Assembly: GCF_001435955.1 (NCBI RefSeq)
Contig: NZ_AYYT01000006.1
Span: 1 to 64,000 of the forward strand
DNA length: 64,000 nucleotides
From: Ligilactobacillus salivarius DSM 20555 = ATCC 11741
GTDB lineage: Bacteria > Bacillota > Bacilli > Lactobacillales > Lactobacillaceae
Direction: 5' to 3'
Positions 8,138 to 21,718 of the stretch are shown here, piece after piece (the first letter of the stretch is position 1; every line of letters begins with the position of its first letter). The notes beneath the pieces are model-generated. The model was given only the letters and a program-made list of their open reading frames with translations, was not told the origin of the DNA and searched no databases. A program made the translations under genes and the position numbers.

Positions 8138-9502
8138 GTGCTTAATTTAGATTTAGATTCACTTTGGCAATATATTATTGAATCTTTCAGTAAATCTTTA
8201 AATCCTGCTAGCTACAAGGCATGGTTTGGTCCAGCAGAACCAGTTCAATATATCGATCAAACACTAATTGTAAATGTTCCAACACCTTTACATAGGGATT
8301 ATTGGACTCAAAAGCTTAATGGACAAATTTCAGATCTAATCCAAGAAGTATCTGGTGAAAAAATAACTGTTTTAGCTAAGCTACCTAGTGATCCTAATCC
8401 TCTAGCAAATTCAGAAAGTGTAACTACACCAAAAAAAGTTTCTGTTGCAGAAAATAATAATAGTTCTTCTTTTCTAAAAGAAACTCAACTTAACGATCGT
8501 TATACTTTTGATACTTTTGTTGTTGGTAAAGGTAATCAATTAGCACATGCAGCAGCACTAGCCGTTGCTGAAGAACCTGGCGTTTTTTACAACCCGCTCT
8601 TCTTCTACGGCGGTGTTGGTTTGGGAAAAACTCATTTAATGCACGCTATTGGACATCAAATGTTAGAAAATCGTCCTGATGCGAAAGTAAAATACGTTAC
8701 TAGTGAATCCTTTGCCAATGATTTCATTAGTTCTATACAAACAAAGCGTCAAGAAGAATTCAGACGTGAATATCGAAGTGTCGATTTACTACTTGTAGAT
8801 GACATTCAATTTTTTGCAGATAAAGTAGGTACACAAGAAGAATTTTTCCATACTTTCAACGCGCTATACGATGATAAAAAACAAATCGTTCTTTCATCAG
8901 ATAGACTGCCTAATGAAATTCCAAAACTTCAACAAAGACTAGTTTCTCGCTTTAAATGGGGGCTATCCGTTGATATAACGCCTCCAGATTTTGAAACGAG
9001 AATCGCAATTTTAAGAAATAAGGCTGAGGCTGAACACGTTTCTATTCCAGATGACACACTTAGTTATATAGCTGGTCAAATAGATTCAAATATTAGAGAA
9101 CTTGAAGGTGCTTTAATGCGAGTAGAAGCTTTTTCTTCAATGACTCGCACTCCAATTTCTACTAGTCTAGCAGCTGAGGCTCTTAAAAACTTAAAAGTCA
9201 GTGGCAAATCCAGCAAACTAACTATTCCTATCATTCAAGATAAAGTAGCTAAGTATTATCATGTAACAATTGCTGATTTAAAGGGAAAGAAACGTGTTAA
9301 ATCTATCGTTATTCCTCGCCAAATTGCTATGTACTTATCACGTGAACTAACAGATGCCTCACTTCCAAAAATTGGAAATGAATTTGGTGGTAAGGATCAT
9401 ACAACTGTTATTCATGCTCATGAGAAGATTGCTGAAGCTCTTCATACAGACACTACTCTCCAAAAGGAAGTAAATGAACTGCGAGCCGAGCTGCAAGATT
9501 AG
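8138..9502 (+). CDS. dnaA: Chromosomal replication initiator DnaA
   Basis: The 454-residue protein has all four DnaA domains. These are an N-terminal interaction domain (about 1-80), a Ser/Asn-rich linker, and an AAA+ ATPase with Walker A GGVGLGKT (158-165) and Walker B LLLVDDIQ (about 214-221). The DNA-binding domain IV has [15 protein letters not shown] near residues 416-430. It binds DnaA boxes and melts oriC. The start is GTG at 8138 after a strong AAGGAGG. It is flanked on both sides by DnaA-box clusters. Confidence 0.99.
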   Translation: MLNLDLDSLWQYIIESFSKSLNPASYKAWFGPAEPVQYIDQTLIVNVPTPLHRDYWTQKLNGQISDLIQEVSGEKITVLAKLPSDPNPLANSESVTTPKKVSVAENNNSSSFLKETQLNDRYTFDTFVVGKGNQLAHAAALAVAEEPGVFYNPLFFYGGVGLGKTHLMHAIGHQMLENRPDAKVKYVTSESFANDFISSIQTKRQEEFRREYRSVDLLLVDDIQFFADKVGTQEEFFHTFNALYDDKKQIVLSSDRLPNEIPKLQQRLVSRFKWGLSVDITPPDFETRIAILRNKAEAEHVSIPDDTLSYIAGQIDSNIRELEGALMRVEAFSSMTRTPISTSLAAEALKNLKVSGKSSKLTIPIIQDKVAKYYHVTIADLKGKKRVKSIVIPRQIAMYLSRELTDASLPKIGNEFGGKDHTTVIHAHEKIAEALHTDTTLQKEVNELRAELQD

Positions 9503-9504
9503 TT

Positions 9505-9623
9505 TGTGGATTAATGTTAATAACCTAATGATTTTATCCACAACAATTCCACAAGTGATTTTCTTATATTTCAGGTTTTTTCATACTTATCCACAGTATG
9601 AACAGGCCCTACTATTACTACTA
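9505..9623. other. oriC: oriC, unwinding element with DnaA boxes and DnaA-trios
   Basis: Between dnaA and dnaN lie TGTGGATTA (9505-9513), TTATCCACA (9534-9542) and TTATCCACA (9587-9595). They are followed by a short GC cluster GGCCC (9605-9609) and then CTA-CTA-TTA-CTA-CTA (9609-9623), leading into pure A/T. A box, a GC cluster and then trinucleotide repeats is the arrangement described for the Bacillus subtilis basal unwinding system, where DnaA assembles on single strands through DnaA-trios. Confidence 0.85.
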
Positions 9624-9668
9624 TTTATATAAATAATATATAAATATATATTAGGAGGATTCATATAC

Positions 9669-10808
9669 ATGAAATTTTCAATTCAACGAGCATCATTTAT
9701 CAAATATTTAAACGATGTCCAACGAGCAATATCATCCAAAACGACAATTGATATTTTGACAGGATTAAAAATGGATTTGTCAAAGGATGCATTAACTTTA
9801 ACTGGTAGCAATTCAGATATATCCATTGAAACAATCATTTCAATTGCAGATGATAATGCTGCATTACAAATTGAACAAGAAGGTGCAGTTGTTTTACCTG
9901 CTCGTTTCTTTAGTGAAATTGTAAAGAAATTACCAGAACAAACAATGACAATTGAAATTAACGAAAGATTTCAAGCAACAATTACTTCTGGATCAGCAGA
10001 ATTTACAATTAATGGGTTAAATGCTGAAGAATACCCTCATCTTCCAGAAATTGATTCAAAAGATCAATTAACTGTTCCCGGCGATATACTAAAACAAGTT
10101 ATTAGTCAAACAGTTATTGCTGTTTCTAATCAAGAAAGTCGCCCTATTTTAACTGGTATTCATTTGGTAATAAAGAATGGAGAATTGCTTGCAGTAGCAA
10201 CTGACTCTCATCGTTTAAGTCAACGTATCATCAAATTATCAGGTGCTGACGATGCGGTTTATGATGTTATTATTCCAGGAAAATCTTTAAGTGAATTATC
10301 TAAAATGATTTCTGATAGTGACGAAAACATTGAAATTCAGATTTCAGAAAATCAAGCATTATTCATTCTAGGCAACACTTCTTTCTACACTCGTTTACTA
10401 GAAGGAAAATATCCTGATACTGAAAGATTAATTCCAAAAGTTTCAGAAATTACAGTTGATTTTAATGCAGTAGAATTACTTCAATCAATTGAACGTGCTT
10501 CCCTTCTATCTCATGAAGGTCGCAATAATGTAGTTAAATTAGCAATTAATCCAAGTGCACAAAGTGTTGTTCTTTCAGGTAATACTCCTGAAGTCGGAAA
10601 TGTTGAAGAAGAATTACATTTCAAAAATTTAGAAGGTTCAGAGTTAGAAATTTCATTTAATCCAGATTATATGAAAGATGCCCTACGTTCATTTGGTCAA
10701 TCAGAAATTACAATTGCGTTTACACAACCATTACGTCCATTCACAATTGTACCAACAGAAGATAAAGATAATTTTGTTCAGTTGATTACACCTGTGAGAA
10801 CATTCTAA
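9669..10808 (+). CDS. dnaN: DNA polymerase III beta sliding clamp
   Basis: A 379-residue three-domain clamp; the usual length is 360-380. It begins MKFSIQRASFIKYLNDVQRA and ends in the clamp C-terminus VQLITPVRTF. It forms the dimeric ring that tethers polymerase III and recruits other partners at oriC-initiated forks. AGGAGG lies 11 nt before the ATG. A terminator follows, separating dnaN from yaaA-recF. Confidence 0.98.
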   Translation: MKFSIQRASFIKYLNDVQRAISSKTTIDILTGLKMDLSKDALTLTGSNSDISIETIISIADDNAALQIEQEGAVVLPARFFSEIVKKLPEQTMTIEINERFQATITSGSAEFTINGLNAEEYPHLPEIDSKDQLTVPGDILKQVISQTVIAVSNQESRPILTGIHLVIKNGELLAVATDSHRLSQRIIKLSGADDAVYDVIIPGKSLSELSKMISDSDENIEIQISENQALFILGNTSFYTRLLEGKYPDTERLIPKVSEITVDFNAVELLQSIERASLLSHEGRNNVVKLAINPSAQSVVLSGNTPEVGNVEEELHFKNLEGSELEISFNPDYMKDALRSFGQSEITIAFTQPLRPFTIVPTEDKDNFVQLITPVRTF

Positions 10809-10833
10809 AAAGATAAATTAGATTAATTTATTA

Positions 10834-10878
10834 AATAAGACTCTTATGCTTTTTATGTATAAAGAGTCTTATTTTTAT
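10834..10878 (+). terminator. dnaN terminator
   Basis: AATAAGACTCTT (10834-10845) pairs with AAGAGTCTTATT (10862-10873), followed by TTTAT. Confidence 0.85.
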
Positions 10879-11160
10879 GTAAAAAATTAATATACTATAC
10901 CATTGTGATTGATTGATCAATATCAGTGGAAAATGATAGAACCGTTGAGGCTGTAAGTTTGTGTAGATTTCACAAATAAAACTAAGGGTGAATAAGTAGC
11001 TTTGGTGTAGTGTTGCCGTTCTTTCAATTAATGTTCCTTGTAGTTTGGATATGCTAAAAAAGCAAATAAGAGTTATTTTGAGCCGTTTTAATATAGGGTA
11101 GGTAGGATAAGTCTAAATTGGTATAAAAGTGCTATAAACGGTTAAAAAAGCCTTTAAAAA
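10879..11160. other. Intergenic stretch with no recognised gene
   Basis: About 280 bp between the dnaN terminator and the yaaA promoter. I see no ORF with a ribosome site, no strong hairpin and no DnaA box. It is less A/T-biased than other gaps, so a leader or RNA cannot be excluded. Confidence 0.4.
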
Positions 11161-11189
11161 TTGTCTTTTTATCAAAAAAAAGGTATAAT
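11161..11189 (+). promoter_or_regulatory. Promoter of yaaA-recF-gyrB-gyrA
   Basis: TTGTCT (11161-11166), a 17-bp spacer and a perfect TATAAT (11184-11189) lie 32 bp before the yaaA start. Confidence 0.8.
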
Positions 11190-11221
11190 TAGAAAGTATT
11201 TAAAAGAAAGTAGGGGATATT

Positions 11222-11442
11222 TTGGCACAAAAAGTGAAGTTGAAGACAGACTATATAACTTTAGGTCAATTATTAAAGATTGTTGACATCATTAGTTCTG
11301 GTGGGCAAGCGAAATGGTTCTTACAAGAAAATGATGTTTTGATCAATGGTGAATTGGATAACCGTAGAGGTAGAAAGTTATATCCTAACGATTTAGTTGA
11401 AATTCCTGAATATGGAAAGTTTATGATGGAAGCTGACAAATA

Positions 11443-11443
<1 letters not shown>
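11222..11443 (+). CDS. yaaA: S4-domain RNA-binding protein YaaA/YlmH-like
   Basis: A 73-residue protein with a small S4 fold (LGQLLKIVDIISSGGQAKWFLQ, split here as LGQLLKIVDIIS then SGGQAKWFLQ) and the NGELDNRRGRKLYP loop that binds RNA. It is conserved between dnaN and recF in Bacillota; its role in ribosome assembly is presumed. The start is TTG at 11222 behind AGGGG. The stop codon shares one base with the recF ATG, indicating translational coupling. Confidence 0.93.
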
Positions 11444-14543
<3,100 letters not shown>

Positions 14544-14579
14544 TTACATCGTGAGCAAAAGTGTTAGGAGGTAAGAAAA

Positions 14580-17132
14580 TTGGTAGATTTACCAAATAGA
14601 ATTAAAGACGTTGATTTATCTAAAGTTATGCGTACATCGTTTTTAGACTATGCGATGAGTGTTATTGTAGCTCGTGCTTTGCCTGACGTACGCGATGGTT
14701 TAAAACCAGTTCATCGTCGTATCTTGTATGGAATGAATGAATTAGGGGTTACTCCTGATAAGCCATATAAGAAATCCGCACGTATTGTTGGTGATGTAAT
14801 GGGTAAGTTTCATCCACATGGTGACTCTGCAATTTATGAATCGATGGTACGTATGGCACAAGATTTCAGTTATCGTTATATGTTAGTAGATGGGCACGGT
14901 AACTTTGGTTCTGTCGATGGTGATGGTGCTGCTGCGATGCGTTATACAGAAGCTAGAATGTCAAAGATTACTCTAGAAATGCTCCGTGATATCAATAAAG
15001 ATACAATTGATTTCCAACCAAACTACGATGGAACTGAAAGAGAACCTGTTGTTTTACCAGCACGTTTTCCTAATTTGCTAGTTAATGGGGCTACAGGTAT
15101 TGCTGTAGGTATGACGACAAATATCCCGCCTCACAATTTGGGAGAAGTTATTTCCGGAATTCATATGTTAATGAAAAATCCTGATGTAACTACAGCTGAT
15201 TTGATGGAGGCAATCCCTGGACCAGATTTCCCTACTGGCGCAATTGTAATGGGAAAATCTGGTATCAGAAAAGCATACGAAACAGGTAAGGGTACTGTTA
15301 CTTTACGTGCCAAAGTTGAAATTGATGAGCAAGCTAATGGAAAACAACAAATTGTTGTACACGAGTTGCCATACATGGTAAATAAAGCTCGATTAATTGA
15401 ACGTATTGCAGAATTAGCACGTGAAAAGAAAATCGAAGGCATTACTGATGTTAAAGATGAATCAGATCGTGAAGGTATGCGTGTAACGATTGATGTTCGT
15501 AGAGATGTTAGTGCTTCAGTTGTATTAAATAATTTGTATAAATTAACATTAATGCAAACTACTTTTGGTTTTAACATGTTGGCCATTGTTAATGGAACAC
15601 CAAAGATTCTTAGCTTGAAGCAAATTCTACAATACTACTTGAAACATCAAGAAGAAGTAATTCGTCGTAGAACTGAGTTTGAATTAAAGAAAGCTAAAGC
15701 AAGAGCTCATATTTTAGAAGGATTACGTATAGCTTTAGATCATATTGATGCCATCATTAATATCATTCGTGGTTCTCAAAGTCCAGATGTAGCTAAAGAT
15801 AGATTGATGAATGAATATCAATTAAGTGATAAACAGGCTCAAGCTATCTTAGATATGCGTTTAGTACGTTTGACAGGACTTGAAAGAGACAAAGTTGAAA
15901 ACGAATATTCGAAGACAATGGCAGCAATTGCAGACTATGAAGATATTCTAGCTAAGCCTGAAAGAATCGATAAGATCATTTATGAAGAACTACTAGAAAT
16001 TCAAGAAAAATTTGGTGATGAAAGACGCACTGAATTGATGGTTGGTGAAGTTTTAAGTATTGAAGATGAAGATCTAATCGAAGAAGAAAACGTAGTAGTT
16101 ACATTAACACATAACGGCTATATTAAACGTCTACCAACTAGTGATTTTAAAGCGCAAAATCGTGGTGGTAGAGGTGTTCAAGGTATGGGAGTTCATGATG
16201 ATGACTTCATTGAACATTTATTGACGACCTCAACTCATGATGAATTGCTATTCTTTACAAATGTTGGAAAAGTATACCGGATGAAGGCATATGAAATTCC
16301 AGAATATGGTAGAACTGCTAAAGGAATTCCGGTAATTAATTTATTGGATATCTCTGCAGATGAAAAAATTCAAACAGTGATAAATATTCCTGCAGATAAA
16401 GTTCAAACTGACAAGGAAATGTATCTATTCTTTATCACACGTCAAGGAACGGTAAAAAGAACTTCGGTCAGTGAATTTGGAAATATCCGTAAAAATGGTT
16501 TGAAGGCTATAACTTTACGTGATGGTGATGAATTAATAAATGTCCTAGCTACCGATGATTCTAAGAACATAATCATCGGTACTCATCAAGGTTATGCTGT
16601 ATCTTTCGATGAAAAAGATATCAGATCAATGGGTCGTTCTGCCGCTGGTGTTAGAGGTATCCGTCTTCGTGATAACGACTATGTTATAGGTTCTGCAATT
16701 CTTGAACCTGAAAGTAAAGTCTTTGTTATTTCTGAAAATGGATACGGTAAGCAAACTGCTGCTAGTGAGTATCCAATTAAAGGCCGTGGTGGAAAAGGTA
16801 TAAAGACAACAAATATCACTGAAAAGAATGGACCATTGGCAGGACTAACAACTGTAAATGGTGATGAAGATATCATGGTTATTACTGATAAAGGTGTCAT
16901 GATACGCTTTAAGATTAGCGATGTATCTGAAACAGGACGAGCAACATTAGGTGTAAGATTGATTAATTTAGGTGCTGATTCAATTGTATCGACAATGACA
17001 AAAGTTGAGCCAGAAGACGAAAACGAAAATAGTGAAGAAACAACTCAAGAAGTAAGCACTGAAATTAGTGATGATACAAAAGATAGTGATGTTGCTAGAT
17101 TATTAGATGCTGCTCAAAAAGATGATGAATAA
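14580..17132 (+). CDS. gyrA: DNA gyrase subunit A
   Basis: The 850-residue cleavage-reunion subunit has its catalytic Tyr at residue 122 ([10 protein letters not shown]). The quinolone-determining positions Ser83 and Glu87 ([13 protein letters not shown]) are the sensitive-type residues. The beta-pinwheel C-terminal domain has the GyrA box [10 protein letters not shown] near residue 526. The tail after about 810 is acidic and variable. The start is TTG at 14580 behind AGGAGG. A terminator follows the stop codon. Confidence 0.99.
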   Translation: MVDLPNRIKDVDLSKVMRTSFLDYAMSVIVARALPDVRDGLKPVHRRILYGMNELGVTPDKPYKKSARIVGDVMGKFHPHGDSAIYESMVRMAQDFSYRYMLVDGHGNFGSVDGDGAAAMRYTEARMSKITLEMLRDINKDTIDFQPNYDGTEREPVVLPARFPNLLVNGATGIAVGMTTNIPPHNLGEVISGIHMLMKNPDVTTADLMEAIPGPDFPTGAIVMGKSGIRKAYETGKGTVTLRAKVEIDEQANGKQQIVVHELPYMVNKARLIERIAELAREKKIEGITDVKDESDREGMRVTIDVRRDVSASVVLNNLYKLTLMQTTFGFNMLAIVNGTPKILSLKQILQYYLKHQEEVIRRRTEFELKKAKARAHILEGLRIALDHIDAIINIIRGSQSPDVAKDRLMNEYQLSDKQAQAILDMRLVRLTGLERDKVENEYSKTMAAIADYEDILAKPERIDKIIYEELLEIQEKFGDERRTELMVGEVLSIEDEDLIEEENVVVTLTHNGYIKRLPTSDFKAQNRGGRGVQGMGVHDDDFIEHLLTTSTHDELLFFTNVGKVYRMKAYEIPEYGRTAKGIPVINLLDISADEKIQTVINIPADKVQTDKEMYLFFITRQGTVKRTSVSEFGNIRKNGLKAITLRDGDELINVLATDDSKNIIIGTHQGYAVSFDEKDIRSMGRSAAGVRGIRLRDNDYVIGSAILEPESKVFVISENGYGKQTAASEYPIKGRGGKGIKTTNITEKNGPLAGLTTVNGDEDIMVITDKGVMIRFKISDVSETGRATLGVRLINLGADSIVSTMTKVEPEDENENSEETTQEVSTEISDDTKDSDVARLLDAAQKDDE

Positions 17133-17140
17133 AATTTTTA

Positions 17141-17168
17141 AGATTGGGAAAATATCCCAATCTTTTTT
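17141..17168 (+). terminator. gyrA terminator
   Basis: AGATTGGGA/TCCCAATCT (17141-17149 / 17155-17163) with a T7 run. Confidence 0.93.
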
Positions 17169-17225
17169 TGAAAAGATTTTTATTTTACGTATGTTAATTA
17201 TTGGTAGGGTAAATCAGGAAAACTC

Positions 17226-17254
17226 TTGCTAAACGATTAAAATCATGATATAAT
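17226..17254 (+). promoter_or_regulatory. Promoter of rpsF-ssb-rpsR
   Basis: TTGCTA (17226-17231), a 17-bp spacer and TATAAT (17249-17254) with an upstream TGA extended element. Confidence 0.85.
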
Positions 17255-17291
17255 TTTAATTCGTGAATGTATATCATTCAAATTAATCCTT

Positions 17292-17319
17292 GTTCTCTGT
17301 TCAAAGGAGAACAGAGAAC
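17292..17319 (+). promoter_or_regulatory. Hairpin in the rpsF leader
   Basis: GTTCTCTGTTC (17292-17302) pairs perfectly with GAACAGAGAAC (17309-17319) around AAAGGA, 30 nt before the rpsF start. S6:S18 proteins autoregulate through a leader RNA in many bacteria, but I do not see the CCG bulge of that motif, so the function is open. Confidence 0.5.
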
Positions 17320-17348
17320 CATAAGTCCATAAGGAGGTGCAAATAGAC

Positions 17349-17639
17349 ATGACAAATTACGAAATTACTTACATCATCAGCCCAGCTATCGATGAAGCAG
17401 CAAAGACTGCTTTAGTAGAACGTTTTGATAACATTTTGAAGAACGATGGTGCTGAAATCATAGACTCAAAAGACTGGTCTAAGCGTCGTTTTGCATACGA
17501 AATTGGTGGTTTCAGTGAAGGTATTTACCACATTGTAAACATCAAGGCTGAAAATGCAGATGCAATCAACGAATTTGACCGTCTTGCAAAGATTAATGAT
17601 GGTATTTTACGTCATATGATCGTTAAACGTGAAGACTAA
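17349..17639 (+). CDS. rpsF: Ribosomal protein S6
   Basis: A 96-residue protein of the 30S subunit beginning [12 protein letters not shown], with the conserved [12 protein letters not shown] choose ATG 17349 rather than GTG 17337 because the latter is part of the AAGGAGGTG ribosome site. It is the first gene of rpsF-ssb-rpsR; S6 and S18 bind each other on the ribosome. Confidence 0.97.
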   Translation: MTNYEITYIISPAIDEAAKTALVERFDNILKNDGAEIIDSKDWSKRRFAYEIGGFSEGIYHIVNIKAENADAINEFDRLAKINDGILRHMIVKRED

Positions 17640-17679
17640 TAAATTTAAAAGAGATATAAAAAATTAAGGAGGAGTTACT

Positions 17680-18231
17680 GTGATTAATAGAGCTATTCTA
17701 GTAGGTCGTTTAACAAGAGATCCTGATTTACGTTACACGGCTTCTGGAGCTGCGGTTGCTACATTTACTGTTGCTGTAAATCGTCAATTTACTAACCAAC
17801 AAGGTGAACGTGAAGCTGATTTCATTAACTGTGTAATGTGGCGTAAACCAGCAGAAAATTTTGCCAACTTTACTCATAAGGGTTCATTGGTTGGGATTGA
17901 CGGACGAATTCAAACTCGTTCTTATGAAAACCAGCAAGGAACAAGAGTATATGTTACAGAAGTTGTAGCCGAGAATTTCTCATTGTTGGAATCACGTGCC
18001 GAAGCAGATCGTTATCGTGAACAACATGGAATGACACAAAATAATTACGGAAATAATGCTCCTTCACAAAATCAAGCATCACAGTTTGATAGTAATCCAT
18101 TCGGTGATTCTCAATCAAATAATAATTTTGGTGGAAATACACCAGCAAATAATGGAGCAGATAATAGTGCTGATCCATTTGCGGATAATGGACAATCTAT
18201 TGATATTTCTGATGATGACTTGCCATTCTAG
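17680..18231 (+). CDS. ssb: Single-stranded DNA-binding protein
   Basis: A 183-residue protein with an N-terminal OB fold (residues 1-105, [19 protein letters not shown]). A Gln/Asn/Gly-rich linker follows, and the tail is the acidic partner-binding tip DDDLPF. It coats single strands at forks and recruits repair proteins. The start is GTG at 17680 after AAGGAGGAG. Confidence 0.98.
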   Translation: MINRAILVGRLTRDPDLRYTASGAAVATFTVAVNRQFTNQQGEREADFINCVMWRKPAENFANFTHKGSLVGIDGRIQTRSYENQQGTRVYVTEVVAENFSLLESRAEADRYREQHGMTQNNYGNNAPSQNQASQFDSNPFGDSQSNNNFGGNTPANNGADNSADPFADNGQSIDISDDDLPF

Positions 18232-18252
18232 TAAGCGTGAGGAGGGAATAAC

Positions 18253-18489
18253 ATGGCTCAACAACGTAGAGGCGGACGTCGTCGCCGTAAGGTAGACTAC
18301 ATCGCAGCAAATCACATTGAATACATCGACTACAAGGATACAGATTTATTACGTCGTTTCATTTCTGAACGTGGAAAGATCTTACCTCGTCGAGTAACAG
18401 GTACAAGTGCTAAGAACCAACGTAAGTTAACAGTTGCTATTAAGCGTGCTCGTATCATGGGCTTATTGCCATTTGTTGCTGAAGATTAA
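18253..18489 (+). CDS. rpsR: Ribosomal protein S18
   Basis: A 78-residue basic 30S protein with the S18 core [20 protein letters not shown] and [21 protein letters not shown] (split by a few residues). It lies 21 bp after ssb with GAGGAGG before the ATG. No N-terminal zinc ligands are present, so it is the Cys-minus form. Confidence 0.98.
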   Translation: MAQQRRGGRRRRKVDYIAANHIEYIDYKDTDLLRRFISERGKILPRRVTGTSAKNQRKLTVAIKRARIMGLLPFVAED

Positions 18490-18501
18490 TAGTTAAAAAG
18501 T

Positions 18502-18541
18502 AAGACACTTAACAATGTACAAACATTGTTAAGTGTCTTTT
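18502..18541. terminator. Bidirectional terminator after rpsR
   Basis: A 17-bp stem (18502-18518 / 18523-18539) with loop ACAA and a T run, shared with the convergent dehydrogenase gene. Confidence 0.93.
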
Positions 18542-18551
18542 TTAGTCATTT

Positions 18552-19415
18552 TTAATCATATATCTTGATTAATCCCTGAGTACCATCATTACCTAATTTA
18601 AATTCATCAACCATTGTTTGATAAAGTTCTTCAGCTTTTTCTGTCGCAGGAAGATGGATACCCATGTCTTTAGCAGAATCTAAAGCAATACGTAAATCTT
18701 TGAGAAAATGCTTAGCAAAAAATCCAGGAGTATAGTCAGATGCTAAAATTCTAGGGCCGTAATTACTTAGACTCCAGTTGGCTGCTGATCCAGCTCCTAC
18801 TGTAGTAAGAATAGAATCTAAGTCTAGTCCAGCTTTTTTAGCGTAGACGAGCATTTCAGTTAATCCAGTCATTGTCCCAGCAATCATAATTTGATTTGCC
18901 ATTTTAGCATGTTGTCCAGAACCAGCTGGGCCAAATAAGTGATAACTCTGAGAAATAACTTCAAAAATATCTGTAAGCTTATCGAATGATTCTTTATCTC
19001 CTCCAACCATAACAGTTAAAGTACCATTTTTTGCTCCAACATCACCGCCAGATACAGGGGCATCTAAAACAAAGAGATTTCTTTTTTGACCTTCTTGATA
19101 AATTTTTTGAGCAAGAGAAGGACGACTAGTAGTCATATCAACTAGAATAGATTGTGGTTTAGCTCCTGCAAAAATTCCAGTTTCAGAATTGAAATATACA
19201 TCTTCAACATCTGGTGGAAATCCAACCATTGTAAAGATAATATCACTTTGTTGAGCTACTTCTTTTGGTGAGTCAGCCCAACTAGCACCTAAAGAAACTA
19301 AATTATCAGTTTTGGATTTAGTTCGATTATATACAACCATTTCATATCCGGCTTTTAACAAATTAACAGAGATAGCATTTCCCATAACACCAGTACCAAT
19401 AAAACCAATTTTCAT
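18552..19415 (-). CDS. NAD(P)-dependent 3-hydroxyisobutyrate dehydrogenase-like oxidoreductase
   Basis: A 287-residue beta-hydroxyacid dehydrogenase. It has the N-terminal Rossmann motif GFIGTGVMG (residues 4-12), the substrate motif DAPVSGGDVGAKNGTL (about 117-132) and the catalytic Lys in GSGQHAKMANQIM (about residue 171). Relatives reduce tartronate semialdehyde, succinic semialdehyde or 3-hydroxyisobutyrate. No neighbour indicates the substrate. It is monocistronic. Confidence 0.87.
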   Translation of the reverse strand: MKIGFIGTGVMGNAISVNLLKAGYEMVVYNRTKSKTDNLVSLGASWADSPKEVAQQSDIIFTMVGFPPDVEDVYFNSETGIFAGAKPQSILVDMTTSRPSLAQKIYQEGQKRNLFVLDAPVSGGDVGAKNGTLTVMVGGDKESFDKLTDIFEVISQSYHLFGPAGSGQHAKMANQIMIAGTMTGLTEMLVYAKKAGLDLDSILTTVGAGSAANWSLSNYGPRILASDYTPGFFAKHFLKDLRIALDSAKDMGIHLPATEKAEELYQTMVDEFKLGNDGTQGLIKIYD

Positions 19416-19560
19416 ATAGATACCTTCTTTCTATAACGCTACCTTAATTTTAACACTAATAAGTTTTACGAAAAGAAATAATGCTTATGGAAGAAATAAG
19501 AGAGTAATGTTAGAATTTAACATGATCTAACTTTTAATAGTGATAGAATAGGTGAATTAT

Positions 19561-20574
19561 TTGGAAAAATTATTGAGCATTGTAGTTCCGTGTTACAATT
19601 CGCAAGATTATATAGATCGTTGTGTGGAGTCATTACTTCCCGGAAATGATAGAGTTGAAATTTTATTAATAGATGATGGTTCGACAGATAGGACAGCAGA
19701 GATTATAGATAAATATGAACGTACATATCCTAAGCAAATAAAGGCTGTTCATCAAGAAAATGGGGGACATGGGCAGGCTGTAAACACTGGAATGTATCTA
19801 GCAAAGGGAAAGTATGTAAAAGTCGTTGACAGTGATGATTGGCTAGATTTAAATTCATATCAGAAAGTTCTGAATTTTCTAGAGAGTTTAGAAGAATCAA
19901 ACAAAGAAATTGATATGTTAATTTGTAATTATATTTACGATAAAGTGGAGTTAGGACATAAAAAGGTAATTAAGTATCGGTGGTTACCAAAAAATAAAAG
20001 TTTCACGTGGAACAAAGTACATTTACTGTATGGAGAATATTTTTTGATGCATGCTGTTATATATAGAACTAGTCTAGTAACCAAAGAAGCTAAATTAAGA
20101 TTACCAAAGCATAAATTCTATGTAGATAACCTTTATGTATTTGAACCATTGCCTTATGTTAAAAAAATGTACTATTTAGATGTTGATTTGTATCATTATT
20201 TTATTGGAAGAGAAGATCAATCTGTTAATGAAAAAGTGATGCTCAAACGAATAGACCAACAATTGTATGTTAATAAAAGAATGATAAAGTTCTATGCTGA
20301 GAATATAGATGCTAATTCTGACGTAGGAAAGTACATGAAGAGATATTTAGAAATTATTACGACTATTTCGTCGATACTTTTGATCCGTGGGAATACAAAA
20401 GAATACTTGGATTTAAAAGATGATTTATGGAATTATTTAAAAGAATATGGCGATGTATACAGGATTTTGCGAAGAAGACTATTTGGGATAGGTATTAATC
20501 TTCCAGGAAAATTTGGTAGGAAATTAGCTACAGATGTTTATAAAGTAGCTCAAAGGCTATATGGCTTTAATTGA
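19561..20574 (+). CDS. Family 2 glycosyltransferase
   Basis: A 337-residue GT-A enzyme with SIVVPCYNSQDYIDRCVESL, nucleotide-binding DDGSTD and the metal-binding VDSDDW near residue 92. The C-terminal half is specific to EpsJ/CpsJ-like enzymes. I choose TTG 19561 (MEKLLSIVV) because AGGTGA lies 6 nt before it; GTG 19552 is inside that site. No membrane segment is evident. It stands alone rather than in a polysaccharide cluster, so the acceptor is unknown. Confidence 0.85.
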   Translation: MEKLLSIVVPCYNSQDYIDRCVESLLPGNDRVEILLIDDGSTDRTAEIIDKYERTYPKQIKAVHQENGGHGQAVNTGMYLAKGKYVKVVDSDDWLDLNSYQKVLNFLESLEESNKEIDMLICNYIYDKVELGHKKVIKYRWLPKNKSFTWNKVHLLYGEYFLMHAVIYRTSLVTKEAKLRLPKHKFYVDNLYVFEPLPYVKKMYYLDVDLYHYFIGREDQSVNEKVMLKRIDQQLYVNKRMIKFYAENIDANSDVGKYMKRYLEIITTISSILLIRGNTKEYLDLKDDLWNYLKEYGDVYRILRRRLFGIGINLPGKFGRKLATDVYKVAQRLYGFN

Positions 20575-20580
20575 TTATAT

Positions 20581-20617
20581 AAAGGATTGGACAGATTATA
20601 AGTTCAATCCTTTTTTA
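20581..20617 (+). terminator. Glycosyltransferase terminator
   Basis: AAAGGATTGGAC pairs with GTTCAATCCTTT (20581-20592 / 20602-20613), followed by T. Confidence 0.9.
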
Positions 20618-20775
20618 ATACTTTGTAAAGCAAGTGTAAAATAACTAAGTGAAATATTTCATTTGATTAACGATTGATTGAAAAAGCCACATATTATTCG
20701 CATATTTAGTACAATGAATGTTGGATAGTTTTTAAAGTAAGAATATATAGAAATAAACAGAGGAGATAAGTAATT

Positions 20776-21582
20776 TTGAGAATAACACAAAGATTAGTTA
20801 TGGCAAGTGCAGTGTTAGCTTCAATTGGCATTACTGGAATGATGCAAAATAAGCATATTTCTAAAACTGCGATGACTGAACATAAGAGTGTTCAGAAGGC
20901 TACTGTGCAACACAATATATTTTTTTCAAAAGTAAGTGCAGACACAATCAATCAAACAGCAATTAAGGGAATAAGCAATAGTAGCTCACCATTTCCAAAT
21001 GTTAGTGTAAATGATTTACAAATTTCTTCTGGGATGGGTTGGCGTAGCATAGGTGGAGTTCAATACCACCAAGGTTGGGATTTACCAGCTGTACAAGGTA
21101 CTCCAGTTTTAGCTACTAATAACGGTGTGGTTAGTTATACAGGCTTTCTTCCAGATCAAGGCAATGTAGTTATCGTATATTTCCAAGAATCTAATACAGC
21201 TGTATATTTCCAACATTTAGCATCTATCACGGTATCTAAAGGTCAACAAGTAACAAGTGGCCAACAAGTAGGTACTGTCGGAGGAACAGGTGCTTCTCCA
21301 GATTACAATAGTTATGCTCCTCATTTGCATATTGGAGCTTTTAAGAATGCTTCAAACTACATTAATAATGCATACCCAATGCCATCATTACCAACAAATT
21401 CTGAAACTGCTGCAGCAACTGACTTTATTTCACCAGCTGAAATGTTCGGTGTTGATATGAATCAGAATAATTGGATTGATGAACAAACAAATATGTATGG
21501 TTCTAATAGTGAACAACCCGCATCAATCTCAGATGGCAATAACTTTGTAACAGTTGGACAAGCATTACAACAAGTACAATAA
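20776..21582 (+). CDS. Secreted M23 family peptidase (LytM domain)
   Basis: A 268-residue protein with an N-terminal signal or anchor (residues 1-23). The zinc metallopeptidase core has HQGWD (about residues 97-101), GNVVIVYF and the HLHIG site (about 190-194). Such enzymes cut peptidoglycan cross-bridges or act as cell-division regulators. The C-terminal 50 residues are a Gln/Asn-rich extension I do not recognise. The start is TTG at 20776 behind GAGGAGA. It is monocistronic. Confidence 0.87.
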   Translation: MRITQRLVMASAVLASIGITGMMQNKHISKTAMTEHKSVQKATVQHNIFFSKVSADTINQTAIKGISNSSSPFPNVSVNDLQISSGMGWRSIGGVQYHQGWDLPAVQGTPVLATNNGVVSYTGFLPDQGNVVIVYFQESNTAVYFQHLASITVSKGQQVTSGQQVGTVGGTGASPDYNSYAPHLHIGAFKNASNYINNAYPMPSLPTNSETAAATDFISPAEMFGVDMNQNNWIDEQTNMYGSNSEQPASISDGNNFVTVGQALQQVQ

Positions 21583-21591
21583 GAAGATTGA

Positions 21592-21640
21592 AATATCCTT
21601 TTAATTATTAGATAAAGTACTAATAATTAAGGGATATTTT
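21592..21640 (+). terminator. M23 peptidase terminator
   Basis: A long imperfect stem of about 18 bp (21592-21610 / 21621-21638) ending in a T run. Confidence 0.88.
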
Positions 21641-21688
21641 TTATATTCTAAAGAAAAAAATAAGATATCTTTCTAATAATATCCTTTC

Positions 21689-21718
21689 TTGTATAAATAC
21701 TGGGATAAGTGCTATAAT
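21689..21718 (+). promoter_or_regulatory. asnB promoter
   Basis: TTGTAT (21689-21694), an 18-bp spacer and TATAAT (21713-21718), leaving a leader of about 100 nt without T-box features. Confidence 0.65.
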
